Made by a program: the position numbers and the translations under genes | Source: Nocardia cyriacigeorgica | GTDB lineage: Bacteria > Actinomycetota > Actinomycetes > Mycobacteriales > Mycobacteriaceae | Reading direction: 5' to 3' | DNA length: 64,000 nucleotides | Assembly: GCF_010858045.1 (NCBI RefSeq) | Contig: NZ_JAAGVC010000010.1 | Span: forward strand, 62,001 to 126,000 | Part shown: positions 17,655 through 25,982 of the stretch, piece by piece | Numbering within the stretch: position 1 is the stretch's first letter | Layout of the letters: each line of letters begins with the position of its first letter | Notes under the pieces: generated by a model | Database searches by the model: none | Seen by the model: only the letters and a program-made list of their open reading frames with translations | What the model was told of the DNA's origin: nothing

Positions 17655-17872
17655 GCTCGAAGACGCTAGCGCCTACCTTCGGTGACCGCGCCCACACCCG
17701 GCGAATCCGCAGGGCCCCCGGCATTCCCGCGCATCCTTCCGTCCCGGGCCACCCCGACGAGCGCTACTCCGCGTGCGCTCCACTCGGGCAGCGCCCCGCC
17801 GGCCGCGGATGCGGGTGCGCATCACCACGCCCTCGGTCGCGGGGCGACATCCACCGCACGACCAAGGGCCAG

Positions 17873-18050
17873 GTAGCGCTCGAGGGCTCCCACAATGGCC
17901 GGGTGGCGGAGCGCCCCGGTCCCAGCACGGCCGCCACCCGCCACGTAGCACTGGCTCTCATGGTGTCCGGGTGCGGAGCGGACCGGTACAGCACGGCAGC
18001 CACCCGGCCACGTAGCGCGGGCTCCCGATGGCCGGGCGACGGCGGTCCGG
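17873..18050. repeat. Degenerate ~70-bp tandem repeat
   Basis: Two full copies and one partial copy of a unit of about 67-72 bp, marked by GTAGC at 17873, 17945 and 18012. Each copy contains a variant of GGCTCCCACAATGGCCGGGT, and the full copies share CAGCACGGC(C/A)GCCACCC. It lies in the 408-bp divergent space between the flavoenzyme and the quinone oxidoreductase. The first part (17673-17872) contains nothing I can identify beyond the box at 17663-17668. Confidence 0.7.
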
Positions 18051-18062
18051 CAGTATGGGCGC

Positions 18063-19064
18063 GTGCGCGCGATCACGTTGAACGGATTCGGTGGGCCGGA
18101 GGTCATGGAGTGGGCGCAGACGCCCGAACCCGAGGCCGGGCCCGGCGAAGTGCTCATCGACGTGGCGGCGGCCGGGGTGAACCGGGCCGACATCATGCAA
18201 CGCAAGGGCCACTATCCGCCGCCGCCGGGTGCCAGCGAGATCCCCGGACTCGAGTGCTCGGGGGTTATCGCGGCGGTCGGCGAGGGCGTGCGCGACTGGT
18301 CGGTGGGTGATCGGGTGTGCGCACTGCTGTCCGGCGGCGGCTATGCCGAGCGAGCCGTCGCACCGGCCGGGCAGCTGCTGCCGATCCCGGACGAGCTGGA
18401 CCTGGGCGCGGCGGCCGGACTGCCGGAGGTGGCGGCCACCGTGTGGTCGAACCTGGTGATGACCGCGGGGCTGCACGCCGGGCAACTGGTGCTGATCCAC
18501 GGCGGCGGGAGCGGCATCGGCACCCACGCGATCCAGGTGGCCAAGCGGCTGGGGGCGCGCGTCGCGGTGACGGCCGGGTCGGCGAACAAGCTGGAACAGT
18601 GCGCCGAGCTGGGCGCCGACCTCCTGATCAACTATCGCGAACAGGACTTCGTCGAGGTCATCCGCGCCGAACAGGGCAGCGGCGGGCCTGGCGCCGACAT
18701 CATTCTCGACAATATGGGCGCGGCCTACCTGGCCCGCAATGTGGAGGCGCTGGCCACCTACGGGCAGCTGGTCGTCATCGGATTGCAGGGTGGAGCGAAG
18801 GCCGAACTGAACCTCGCGACCCTGCTCGGCAAGCGTGCGGCAGTCCGAGCCACCAACCTGCGCGGCCGCCCGGCGACCGGGCCCGCCAGCAAGGCCGAGA
18901 TCATCGCCGAGGTGCGCAAGCATGTATGGCCGCTGGTGGCCGAGGGCGCGGTGGTCCCGGTGATCGCGGCCGAACTGCCGATCAGCGAGGTCGGCACGGC
19001 CCACACGCTGCTCGACTCCCCCGACACGGTGGGCAAGGTCGTGTTGCAGATCGGCGACTACTGA
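18063..19064 (+). CDS. NAD(P)H:quinone oxidoreductase, zinc-independent MDR family
   Basis: Medium-chain dehydrogenase/reductase of 333 aa in the quinone-oxidoreductase/PIG3 branch. It shows VNRADIMQRKGHYPPPPG, PGLECSGVI, the Rossmann motif IHGGGSGIGTHAIQVAK near residue 142, and DIILDNMG. No catalytic or structural zinc cysteines are present. The protein reduces quinones or enals with NAD(P)H, by family. Its position beside the aminotransferase-like gene and bpa repeats the order of Rv3777-Rv3778c-Rv3780 in M. tuberculosis. GTG start with CAGTAT 6 nt upstream. The stop is followed closely by tandem repeats. Confidence 0.9.
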   Translation: MRAITLNGFGGPEVMEWAQTPEPEAGPGEVLIDVAAAGVNRADIMQRKGHYPPPPGASEIPGLECSGVIAAVGEGVRDWSVGDRVCALLSGGGYAERAVAPAGQLLPIPDELDLGAAAGLPEVAATVWSNLVMTAGLHAGQLVLIHGGGSGIGTHAIQVAKRLGARVAVTAGSANKLEQCAELGADLLINYREQDFVEVIRAEQGSGGPGADIILDNMGAAYLARNVEALATYGQLVVIGLQGGAKAELNLATLLGKRAAVRATNLRGRPATGPASKAEIIAEVRKHVWPLVAEGAVVPVIAAELPISEVGTAHTLLDSPDTVGKVVLQIGDY

Positions 19065-19114
19065 CCGAACCGGTTGCGACGGCCACTATGCGCGGAGAGC
19101 CGGGCCGGGTCCGC

Positions 19115-19300
19115 GGTCCAGGACGGCCGGCGGATGCCTCGGTCCAGCACGGCCGACGCACGAGGTGGCTCGGTCCAGCACGGCCGGTGCACCAGGTGGC
19201 TCAGTCCAGCACGGCCCGCGCCCCGGGTGCCTCGGTCCAGCACGGCCGGCGGATGCCTCGGTCCAGCACCGCCGACGCACCGGGCACCTCAGTCCAACGC
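19115..19300. repeat. 26/31-bp tandem repeat reaching into the aminotransferase-like gene
   Basis: Seven direct copies headed by (G/A)GTCCAGCACGGCC, starting at 19115, 19141, 19172, 19203, 19234, 19260 and 19291. Spacing alternates between 26 and 31 bp. The array fills the space between two convergent genes. Its last, diverged copy covers the stop codon and the final codons of the minus-strand gene. Confidence 0.88.
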
Positions 19301-20491
19301 CGCCAGCGCTCGGCCGAGCTGATCGATCTCGAACTTCGTCGTATACGGCGCCAGACCGACCGTCACCGCACCACCCTCGTCGTTGACGCCGAGCGCGTCC
19401 AGCAACCGGCTGCCGCCGTGGGTGCCGCTGAGTACGCCGATGCGGTTGTCGGCCAGTTTGGCGGCGATCTTCTCCGCCTGCAGGCCGACCATGGTGAAGC
19501 TGACGGTCGGGATGCGGGTGGAGGCGCGGCCGATGACGGTGAGGTTCTCGATCTTGTCGAGGGTGTCCATCAGATGCTCGAACAGCTGGTCGTGGTAGTC
19601 CTGCAGCGAGGTGATGGACACTTCCAGCCGCTCACGTCGGGTGCCGGTGGCGCGTTCGTCGAGCCCGGCGAGATAGTCGATCGAGGTGGTGAGCCCGGCC
19701 AGCAGCGAGTACTGATGCCCGCCGACCTCGAGCCGTTCAGCACCCTTGGCATACGGGTTGAGCGACATCGACGGAATGCGGTCCAGAAACGCCGGATCGC
19801 GGAAGACCAGCGCACCGATCTGCGGACCACCCCACGACGGTGCGCTCAGCGCGACCACGTCGGCGTTGAGTTCTTCGATGTCGATCAGCGCGTACGGCGC
19901 GGCGCCGAACGCATCCGCCACCAGCAGTCCGCCCACCTCGTGCACCCGGTCGGCGGCCACCCGGACGGCGGGCGCCGAGCCGACGATCGGCGAGGCAGCG
20001 GTGAGCGCCACCAGGCGCGCGGTGGGCCCGATCAGCTCCTCGAACTGCCAGGCAGGCATCTCGCAGGTCTCGATCTCCACCTCGGCCCAGCGCACATGCG
20101 CGCCGTAGCGGTTGGCGATGCGGAGCCAGGGGGCCACATTGGCCTCGTCATCCAGGCGCGACAGCACGATCCCGGTACCGAGCCCAAGGCGCGAGCTCAG
20201 CGATTCGGCCAGCCAGGCCAGCAGTACCGCACGATCCGGTCCGAGCACGACGCCGGCGGGATCACCGCCGACCAGGTCCGCGACGGCCTCACGCGCCGCA
20301 TCCAGAATGGCGGCGCTGCGCTTGGCTGCGTGATGACGGCCTACGTGGGAAAACGACGACGTACGGAAACCTGTTGACACGGCCCGGGATACCGAATCCG
20401 GAACCAGCATGCCCGCTTGCGGGTCGAGATGGATCCAGCCGTCGCCCAGGGACGGTATCAGGCCCCGAACCCGTGCGACGTCGTAAGTCAT
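19289..20491 (-). CDS. Class V aminotransferase-fold protein lacking the PLP lysine (Rv3778c-like)
   Basis: A 400-aa protein of the cysteine desulfurase-like class V fold. It retains HLDPQAGMLVPDSV at the N-terminus, FSHVGRHHAAKRSAAILDAAR, and LLVADAFGAAPY, which carries the aspartate that contacts the PLP ring nitrogen. The active-site segment reads VVALSAPSWGGPQIGALVF. Relatives have SAxK(W/F)xGP here, so the Schiff-base lysine is replaced by serine; I read this directly from the DNA. Either the protein is not a transaminase or it uses PLP unusually. Its place beside bpa and the galactan exporter matches Rv3778c in M. tuberculosis. The ATG at 20491 has TAGAGT ending 7 nt upstream. Confidence 0.85.
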   Translation of the reverse strand: MTYDVARVRGLIPSLGDGWIHLDPQAGMLVPDSVSRAVSTGFRTSSFSHVGRHHAAKRSAAILDAAREAVADLVGGDPAGVVLGPDRAVLLAWLAESLSSRLGLGTGIVLSRLDDEANVAPWLRIANRYGAHVRWAEVEIETCEMPAWQFEELIGPTARLVALTAASPIVGSAPAVRVAADRVHEVGGLLVADAFGAAPYALIDIEELNADVVALSAPSWGGPQIGALVFRDPAFLDRIPSMSLNPYAKGAERLEVGGHQYSLLAGLTTSIDYLAGLDERATGTRRERLEVSITSLQDYHDQLFEHLMDTLDKIENLTVIGRASTRIPTVSFTMVGLQAEKIAAKLADNRIGVLSGTHGGSRLLDALGVNDEGGAVTVGLAPYTTKFEIDQLGRALAALD

Positions 20492-20586
20492 GCTGGCCAC
20501 TCTAAGGGCAGCGGGTGAGGCCGCGTAACCCTCCCCACAGGCACCGTCTTTAGCACGTCGGCGCCCGACGCGACATGATAGAGACC

Positions 20587-21195
20587 ATGACGCACTCGGA
20601 TGACGCATCGGATCCCGTCGTCGTTATCGGACCCGAGGGACGCCCCCTGCTGCTACCCAGCGGCAAGGAATCGGGCGTGCCCTACACCGCGCAGGTGGTC
20701 TCCGACGGCGACGAGAAGAGCAAGGACTCCGACGAGCGCGATGACTCCGGCGAATCGCTGGCCGACATGGTCGAGCAGCCCGCGAAGGTCATGCGTATCG
20801 GCACCATGATCAAGCAGCTGCTGGAGGAGGTCAGGGCGGCACCGCTGGACGACGCCAGCCGGGCCAGGCTGCGCGAGATCCACAAGTCCTCGATCCGCGA
20901 GCTGGAGCAGGGCCTGGCCCCGGAGCTGCGCGAGGAGCTGGAACGGCTGACGCTGCCGTTCACCGACGAGTCGGTGCCATCGGACGCCGAACTGCGCATC
21001 GCCCAGGCCCAGCTGGTCGGCTGGCTGGAGGGCCTGTTCCACGGCATCCAGACCGCGCTGTTCGCCCAGCAGATGGCGGCTCGTGCCCAGCTCGAGCAGA
21101 TGCGCCAAGGTGCGTTGCCGCCGGGCGTGCACGCGGGCGACCAGCGGTCGGCCCAGCACGGCCACACCATGGGCGGCACCGGCCAGTACCTGTAA
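20587..21195 (+). CDS. bpa: Bacterial proteasome activator Bpa/PafE
   Basis: ATP-independent ring-forming activator of the 20S proteasome that feeds unfolded proteins into the core. The 202-aa protein has a disordered acidic N-terminal third, a helical core (VMRIGTMIKQLLEEVRAAPL onward, LREIHKSSIRELEQGL, ELRIAQAQLVGWLEGLF, ALFAQQMAARAQLEQM) and a Gly-rich tail ending in GQYL. That C-terminus is the docking motif by which Bpa opens the proteasome gate. It corresponds to Rv3780. An in-frame ATG at 20575 is an alternative start. It is divergent from the aminotransferase-like gene and upstream of wzm. Confidence 0.93.
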   Translation: MTHSDDASDPVVVIGPEGRPLLLPSGKESGVPYTAQVVSDGDEKSKDSDERDDSGESLADMVEQPAKVMRIGTMIKQLLEEVRAAPLDDASRARLREIHKSSIRELEQGLAPELREELERLTLPFTDESVPSDAELRIAQAQLVGWLEGLFHGIQTALFAQQMAARAQLEQMRQGALPPGVHAGDQRSAQHGHTMGGTGQYL

Positions 21196-21263
21196 CCCAA
21201 GCAGAGCGTGGACGGTAGTGCTGGCGGGGCCCGGTACGCCTCGGCCGAGTAGTGTCGAGCACC

Positions 21264-22190
21264 GTGCCCGCCGCTGCCGCTCGCCCCGACTCGGTTTCCG
21301 ATGTGACTAACGAACAGACCTCAGAACCCACCGTCACCGCGCCCGCCGAGCCTGCCGAACCGCTGGTCTCGGACTCGCAATCGTTCGCCCGCGCGTTCAA
21401 GGACATGCGCGACGGCTTCGGTCAGCGCGAGCTGTGGCTATCGCTTGGCTGGCAGGACATCAAGCAGCGCTACCGGCGCTCGGTGCTCGGCCCGTTCTGG
21501 ATCACCATCGCCACCGGCGTGCAGGCCACCGCCATCGGCATCCTGTACGCGGCGCTGCTCGGGCAGCCGCTGCGCGAATACCTGCCGTACGTGGCGGTCG
21601 GGTTGATCGTGTGGAACGTCATCCAGGCCAGCATTCTCGAGGGTTCGGATGTGTTCATCGCCAACGAGGGCCTGATCAAGCAGTTGCCCTCGGCGTTGAG
21701 CGTGCACGTCTACCGGCTGGTGTGGCGGCAGTTCTTGTTCTTCGCGCACAATTTCGCGATCTATTTCGTGGTGCTGATCGCCTTCGGGGTGTGGCAGAAC
21801 CTGCATTGGACGGTCGTCTTCGCGATACCTGCGTTGCTGCTGATCTTCGCCAATTCCATGTGGGTGTCGATCCTGTTCGGCATCTTCAGCACCCGCTACC
21901 GCGATATCGCGCCGATCCTCGGCAGCATGACGCTGATGTTGTTCGTGCTGACGCCGGTCATGTGGAACACCAAGAGCCTGCAAGAGCAGGGCGGCGACGT
22001 GGCCGATCGGGCCAAGCTGGCCGAAATCGTGCCGACCTTCCACTACCTGGAAATCGTGCGCGCGCCGCTGCTCGGCGATGATCAGCGGCTCTATCACTGG
22101 GGCATCGTCGGCGCGATCACCGTCGTCGGCTGGATCGCGGCCGTGTTCGCCCTGAAGAAATTCCGTTCGCGCGTGCCGTACTGGGTATAG
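21264..22190 (+). CDS. wzm: Galactan ABC exporter, membrane subunit Wzm
   Basis: ABC-2-type permease that with Wzt moves lipid-linked galactan across the plasma membrane. It is about 308 aa. A cytoplasmic N-terminus leads to the signature LWLSLGWQDIKQRYRRSVLGPFW, then six hydrophobic segments, ending with ALKKFRSRVPYWV. The equivalent in M. tuberculosis is Rv3783. GTG codons at 21252, 21264 and 21303 are all in frame. I choose 21264 because TAGTGT ends 8 nt upstream. wzt begins 14 nt after its stop and glfT1 overlaps wzt, giving one operon that builds and exports the galactan precursor. Confidence 0.93.
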   Translation: MPAAAARPDSVSDVTNEQTSEPTVTAPAEPAEPLVSDSQSFARAFKDMRDGFGQRELWLSLGWQDIKQRYRRSVLGPFWITIATGVQATAIGILYAALLGQPLREYLPYVAVGLIVWNVIQASILEGSDVFIANEGLIKQLPSALSVHVYRLVWRQFLFFAHNFAIYFVVLIAFGVWQNLHWTVVFAIPALLLIFANSMWVSILFGIFSTRYRDIAPILGSMTLMLFVLTPVMWNTKSLQEQGGDVADRAKLAEIVPTFHYLEIVRAPLLGDDQRLYHWGIVGAITVVGWIAAVFALKKFRSRVPYWV

Positions 22191-22204
22191 GAGCCGATGC
22201 AACG

Positions 22205-23047
22205 ATGACCGATCATGTGAGCATCGAAACCCGCAACGCGTGGGTGGAGTTCCCCATCTTCGACGCGAAATCGCGGTCGTTGAAGAAGGCGTTCCTCGGT
22301 AAGGCCGGCGGCGCCATCGGGCGCAATCAATCCGACGTCGTGGTAGTCGAGGCGCTGCGCGACATCACCCTCTCGCTCAAGGAGGGCGATCGGATCGGCC
22401 TGGTCGGGCACAACGGCGCAGGCAAATCCACGCTGCTGCGGCTGCTGTCGGGAATCTATGAACCCTCCCGCGGCAGCGCCCGTATTCGCGGCCGGGTCGC
22501 GCCCGTGTTCGACCTCGGTGTCGGTATGGACCCGGAGATCTCCGGATACGAGAACATCATCATTCGCGGCCTGTTCCTCGGCCAGACGCGCAAGCAGATG
22601 ATGGCCAAGATCGATGAGATCGCCGATTTCACCGAACTCGGCGAATACCTGTCGATGCCTCTGCGCACCTACTCCACCGGTATGCGGGTGCGGCTGGCGA
22701 TGGGGGTCGTCACCTCGATCGACCCGGAAATCCTGCTGCTGGACGAAGGCATCGGCGCGGTCGATGCGGAATTCATGAAAAAAGCCCGGCTGCGCCTCCA
22801 GAAATTGGTGGCCCGATCCGGCATCCTGGTCTTCGCCAGCCATTCCAACGAATTCCTCGCCCAGCTCTGCGATTCGGCCCTGTGGATCGATCACGGCCAG
22901 GTCCGGCTGCACGGCGGTATCGAAGAAGTGGTGCGGGCCTACGAAGGCCCGGAGGCGGGTAATCACGTCGCGACCGTCCTTGCCGAATTGGAAGCCGAGC
23001 AGGCCGCCGATGACGCCGAACGAGAACTGGAGCCGAACCAGACATGA
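22205..23047 (+). CDS. wzt: Galactan ABC exporter, ATPase subunit Wzt
   Basis: Cytoplasmic ATPase partner of Wzm, 280 aa. The Walker A motif GHNGAGKST, the ABC signature segment YSTGMRVRLAMG, Walker B ILLLDEGIGAVD and the H-loop FASHSNEF are all intact. The short form lacks a carbohydrate-binding C-terminal domain, as in the Rv3781 type. AGGAG lies 9 nt upstream of the ATG. Its final ATGA overlaps the start of glfT1, so translation is coupled. Confidence 0.95.
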   Translation: MTDHVSIETRNAWVEFPIFDAKSRSLKKAFLGKAGGAIGRNQSDVVVVEALRDITLSLKEGDRIGLVGHNGAGKSTLLRLLSGIYEPSRGSARIRGRVAPVFDLGVGMDPEISGYENIIIRGLFLGQTRKQMMAKIDEIADFTELGEYLSMPLRTYSTGMRVRLAMGVVTSIDPEILLLDEGIGAVDAEFMKKARLRLQKLVARSGILVFASHSNEFLAQLCDSALWIDHGQVRLHGGIEEVVRAYEGPEAGNHVATVLAELEAEQAADDAERELEPNQT

Positions 23048-24030
23048 GTGAGCCGACCGGGAAGAACACCCCGATCGCTGCCGGGGCGTCCCCGGTCGAG
23101 TCCGCGACCTCCGCCGAACACCCGGCAGTCGATACCGGCGCGACCGCTCGCATCGTCGCCGTCGTCGTCACCCACAAGCGGCGCGAACTGCTGGCCGAAT
23201 CGCTGAAGGTGCTGGCCACCCAGTCGCGGCCGGTCGACCATCTCATCGTCGTCGACAACGGCAACGAACCGGAGGTCGCCGAGCTGGTGCGGGATCAGCC
23301 GGTGGAAACCACCTACCTGGGCTCGGCCCACAATCTCGGCGGCGCGGGCGGATTCGCGCTCGGCATCCTGCACGCGCTCAGCCTCGGCGCCGATTGGGTG
23401 TGGCTGGCCGACGACGACGGCAGGCCAGAAGGCCCCGAGGTGCTGGCGACGCTGCTGGACTGCGCGGGCAGGCACGGGCTGGTCGAGGTCTCGCCCGTGG
23501 TCTGCGATATCGACGAACCCGATCGGCTGGCTTTCCCGTTGCGCCGTGGCGTGGTGTGGCGGCGGCTGCGTTCGGAGCTGGGCGAGGAGGATTTCCTGCC
23601 GGGTATCGCGTCGCTGTTCAACGGGGCGCTGATCTCGGCGCAGGCGATCGACGTCATCGGGGTGCCCGATCTGCGGCTGTTCGTGCGTGGTGACGAGGTC
23701 GAGGTGCATCGGCGCCTGGTGCGCTCCGGGCTGCCCTTCGGCACCTGCCTGCAAACGGCCTACCTGCATCCCAATGGCGCCGCCGAGTTCAAGCCGATCC
23801 TCGGCGGCCGGATGCACACCCAGTACCCGGACGATCCGGTGAAGCGCTACTTCACCTACCGCAACCGCGGCTACCTCATGTCGCAGCCGGGGATGCGGAA
23901 GCTGCTGCCGCAGGAATGGATTCGTTTCTCCTGGTTTTTCCTGGTGACCAGGCGCGACCCGGCAGGTCTGCGGGAATGGTTCCACCTGCGCAGTCTGGGG
24001 CGGCACGAACAGTTCGGGAAGCCGGACTGA
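23044..24030 (+). CDS. glfT1: Galactofuranosyltransferase GlfT1
   Basis: GT2-family enzyme that adds the first galactofuranose residues to the decaprenyl-PP-GlcNAc-Rha acceptor, on the cytoplasmic face. It is 328 aa. The nucleotide-binding strand VAVVVTHKRRELLAESL is followed by VDNGN, LGGAGGFALGI, the metal motif WLADDDGRPEG and FVRGDEVEVHRR with the likely catalytic acid. It corresponds to Rv3782. The start ATG overlaps the wzt stop by 4 nt. glfT2, which extends the chain, is about 4 kb away on the other strand. Confidence 0.93.
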   Translation: MSEPTGKNTPIAAGASPVESATSAEHPAVDTGATARIVAVVVTHKRRELLAESLKVLATQSRPVDHLIVVDNGNEPEVAELVRDQPVETTYLGSAHNLGGAGGFALGILHALSLGADWVWLADDDGRPEGPEVLATLLDCAGRHGLVEVSPVVCDIDEPDRLAFPLRRGVVWRRLRSELGEEDFLPGIASLFNGALISAQAIDVIGVPDLRLFVRGDEVEVHRRLVRSGLPFGTCLQTAYLHPNGAAEFKPILGGRMHTQYPDDPVKRYFTYRNRGYLMSQPGMRKLLPQEWIRFSWFFLVTRRDPAGLREWFHLRSLGRHEQFGKPD

Positions 24031-24482
24031 GTTCGGATCGCGCCCGGCGGCGTCGTGATCCTCGTCCGGCGCGGCGCGGACGGTACCGGTCCGTCCTCGG
24101 CGACTGCTCATGAGGCGGGCGCCATCGGCCGGTGGTTCGGGTCACCGGAAGCTCCCGGCCGTGCGGGAGTCGAGGTCGCCCGGATCCGGCGCAGCACCTG
24201 GCGACCCGGGTGCTCATGCGAGGCGTCGGAGGCGGAGCTCGTGACGGCGCCGGCTCAGTGGTGCGGACGCCCGGGAAATTCGGTTGCGCGGGCAGCGGTC
24301 GGCGTGTGAGAGTAGGCGCCGAGCTTCGAGGAGAACGAGGAGGTGGAGTTCGTGGTGATTGTCGCGCGGTTTGTCGTGTCCGCGTCGGCTGTGCGGGTGC
24401 ACGCCGGCGGGCCGAACTCCATCTCGTACTCAACTCGCTGAGCCCCTCGTCGTGGGCTCGGCCCCACGGAGGTTCTCTCACC
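24031..24482. other. 452-bp intergenic space with no identifiable gene
   Basis: Frames here are open on both strands because of GC bias, but none shows conserved sequence, and the plus-strand frame simply runs on into rsgA. Only the rsgA ribosome-binding site near 24467 is identifiable. I see no repeat or hairpin terminator. Confidence 0.55.
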
Positions 24483-25529
24483 ATGGTCGATTACGACCTG
24501 CTCATTCCCTACGGCTGGACCGACAGCGTCCGGCTCGACTACACCGCACATCTGGCGCCCGGCCACGTACCCGCCAGGGTGATCCGGATGGACCGCGGCG
24601 AATGCGATGTCGCCACACCCAGCGGCCTCGGCCGCGCGATCTGCCCACGCTCGGATCCCGAGATCAGCGGACTGTGCACGGGTGACTGGGTGCTCGTCGA
24701 CGCGACGATGACCGTGCGGCGGCTGCTGCCGCGACGCTCGGCGATCGTGCGCACCACCGCGTCACGGGATTCGCGCGCCCAGGTACTCGCCGCCAATGTC
24801 GACACGGTACTGATCTGCGCGCCCGCCGACGGTGACGTCGACCTGGGCCGGATCGAGCGGATGCTCGCCCTGGCCTGGGAATCGCACGCGCAACCCGTCG
24901 TCGTGCTCACCAAAGCCGATGCGGCCGAGTATCTTCCGCTCGACGAGGTGCGGGCCGTCGCGCCCGGTGCCGCCGTCGTCGCGGTCAGCGCCACCAGCGA
25001 GTACGGGCTCGATGTGCTCACCGCGCTGCTCGACGGCACCGTCGCCCTCATCGGCGCGTCCGGTGCGGGTAAGTCGACGCTGGCCAATGCGTTGCTCGGC
25101 GCGGAAGTGTTCGCCACGAACGACGTTCGCGCGGTCGACAAGAAGGGCAAGCACACCACCGTGCACCGCGAGCTGCGTCCACTCCCCGGCGGCGGCACGC
25201 TGATCGATACGCCCGGTCTCCGTGGCGTCGGTCTCTGGGACGCGGCCGAGGGTCTCGAACGCACCTTCAGCGATATCGAAACCCTGGCCACCGACTGCCG
25301 CTTCACCGACTGCGCGCACGATGCCGAACCCGGCTGCGCGGTACGCGCCGCCATCGACAGCGGTGAACTCACCGAGCGACGGCTGGACAGCTACCGCAAG
25401 CTCGCCCGCGAGAACGAGTGGATGGCGGCGCGCAGCGATAAGCGGTTGCGGGCCGAGCGCGAGAAGGCGTGGCGGGATATCAGCAAACAGCACCGCCGGA
25501 TGTTCCGAGAGAAGAACTCGCGGCGCTGA
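24483..25529 (+). CDS. rsgA: Ribosome small-subunit GTPase RsgA
   Basis: Circularly permuted GTPase that checks 30S subunit maturation. The 348-aa protein has an N-terminal OB-type domain. The permuted GTPase order is visible: VVLTKAD (G4), VSATS (G5), LIGASGAGKST (G1), LIDTPG (G3). The C-terminal zinc knuckle CRFTDCAHDAEPGCAV supplies the Cys-Cys-His-Cys ligands. I start at the ATG at 24483, with GGAGG about 11 nt upstream; the open frame further upstream is not conserved. It is a housekeeping gene with no link to its neighbours. Confidence 0.94.
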   Translation: MVDYDLLIPYGWTDSVRLDYTAHLAPGHVPARVIRMDRGECDVATPSGLGRAICPRSDPEISGLCTGDWVLVDATMTVRRLLPRRSAIVRTTASRDSRAQVLAANVDTVLICAPADGDVDLGRIERMLALAWESHAQPVVVLTKADAAEYLPLDEVRAVAPGAAVVAVSATSEYGLDVLTALLDGTVALIGASGAGKSTLANALLGAEVFATNDVRAVDKKGKHTTVHRELRPLPGGGTLIDTPGLRGVGLWDAAEGLERTFSDIETLATDCRFTDCAHDAEPGCAVRAAIDSGELTERRLDSYRKLARENEWMAARSDKRLRAEREKAWRDISKQHRRMFREKNSRR

Positions 25530-25596
25530 ACCGCGCAACGGGGTCACCGGTAGTGGGTGGCCCCGTTGCCGGCGGTCGTTCGCCTCGGCCGGATTC

Positions 25597-25790
25597 ACCG
25601 GGGCACGGGCGTCCGCGGCAATCGTTCGGCGGGCCGCCGAGGTGGCCGACCCGGTCCTCCTCCGGCAGCACCGGGGCACGGGCCTCCGCGGCAATCGTTC
25701 GACGGGCAGCCGAGGTGGCGGGCACCGTCCATCGTCCGGCAGCACCGGGGCGCGGGCGATCGCGCTCTGCGCGTCCGAACCTCGACTGAT
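25597..25790. repeat. 73-74-bp tandem repeat after rsgA
   Basis: Copies begin at 25597, 25670 and 25744 with ACCGGGGC(A/G)CGGGC. The first two share CCGCGGCAATCGTTCG and GAGGTGG. The third is partial. Two and a half copies occupy the space between rsgA and the SDR gene. Confidence 0.85.
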
Positions 25791-25882
25791 CGGCCCGGTT
25801 CAGCGTTGCGCTCTCGTGCCCGACCAGCGGAAACAGCTGATCCCGGATAGCTGGAGCGAGTGTGAGGCACAACACTGGCGCA

Positions 25883-25926
25883 CCCTATGCAACTGGTTGC
25901 ATAGGGTCTGGGTTTACGCTTAATGT
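25883..25926 (+). promoter_or_regulatory. KstR-like operator overlapping the SDR promoter
   Basis: A perfect inverted repeat with 11-bp arms and a 2-bp centre covers 25883-25906. Its core TGCAACTGGTTGCA (25888-25901) fits TNNAACNNGTTNNA, the known binding motif of the lipid/sterol catabolism repressor KstR, at every fixed position. Possible promoter boxes are TTGCAT (25897-25902), inside the palindrome, and TAATGT (25921-25926) 18 bp later. A bound repressor would therefore cover the -35 region. The SDR gene starts at 25983. Confidence 0.75.
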
Positions 25927-25982
25927 CGAGAAGCGGATGGCCGCGGTACTCGCAACCGCGGCGGACACGACAGGAGCAGTCA

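Noticed and set aside
15933-17669. Plus-strand frame of about 578 codons
   Set aside because: Antisense to the MarR and flavoenzyme genes, both of which have clear family motifs on the minus strand.
18317-20377. Plus-strand frame of about 686 codons spanning two genes and a repeat
   Set aside because: It is an out-of-frame shadow of the quinone oxidoreductase, then antisense to the aminotransferase-like gene; its sequence is low-complexity.
24132-24482. N-terminal extension of RsgA
   Set aside because: The added residues are Gly/Arg-rich without conservation, and a ribosome-binding site and family-typical N-terminus occur at 24483.
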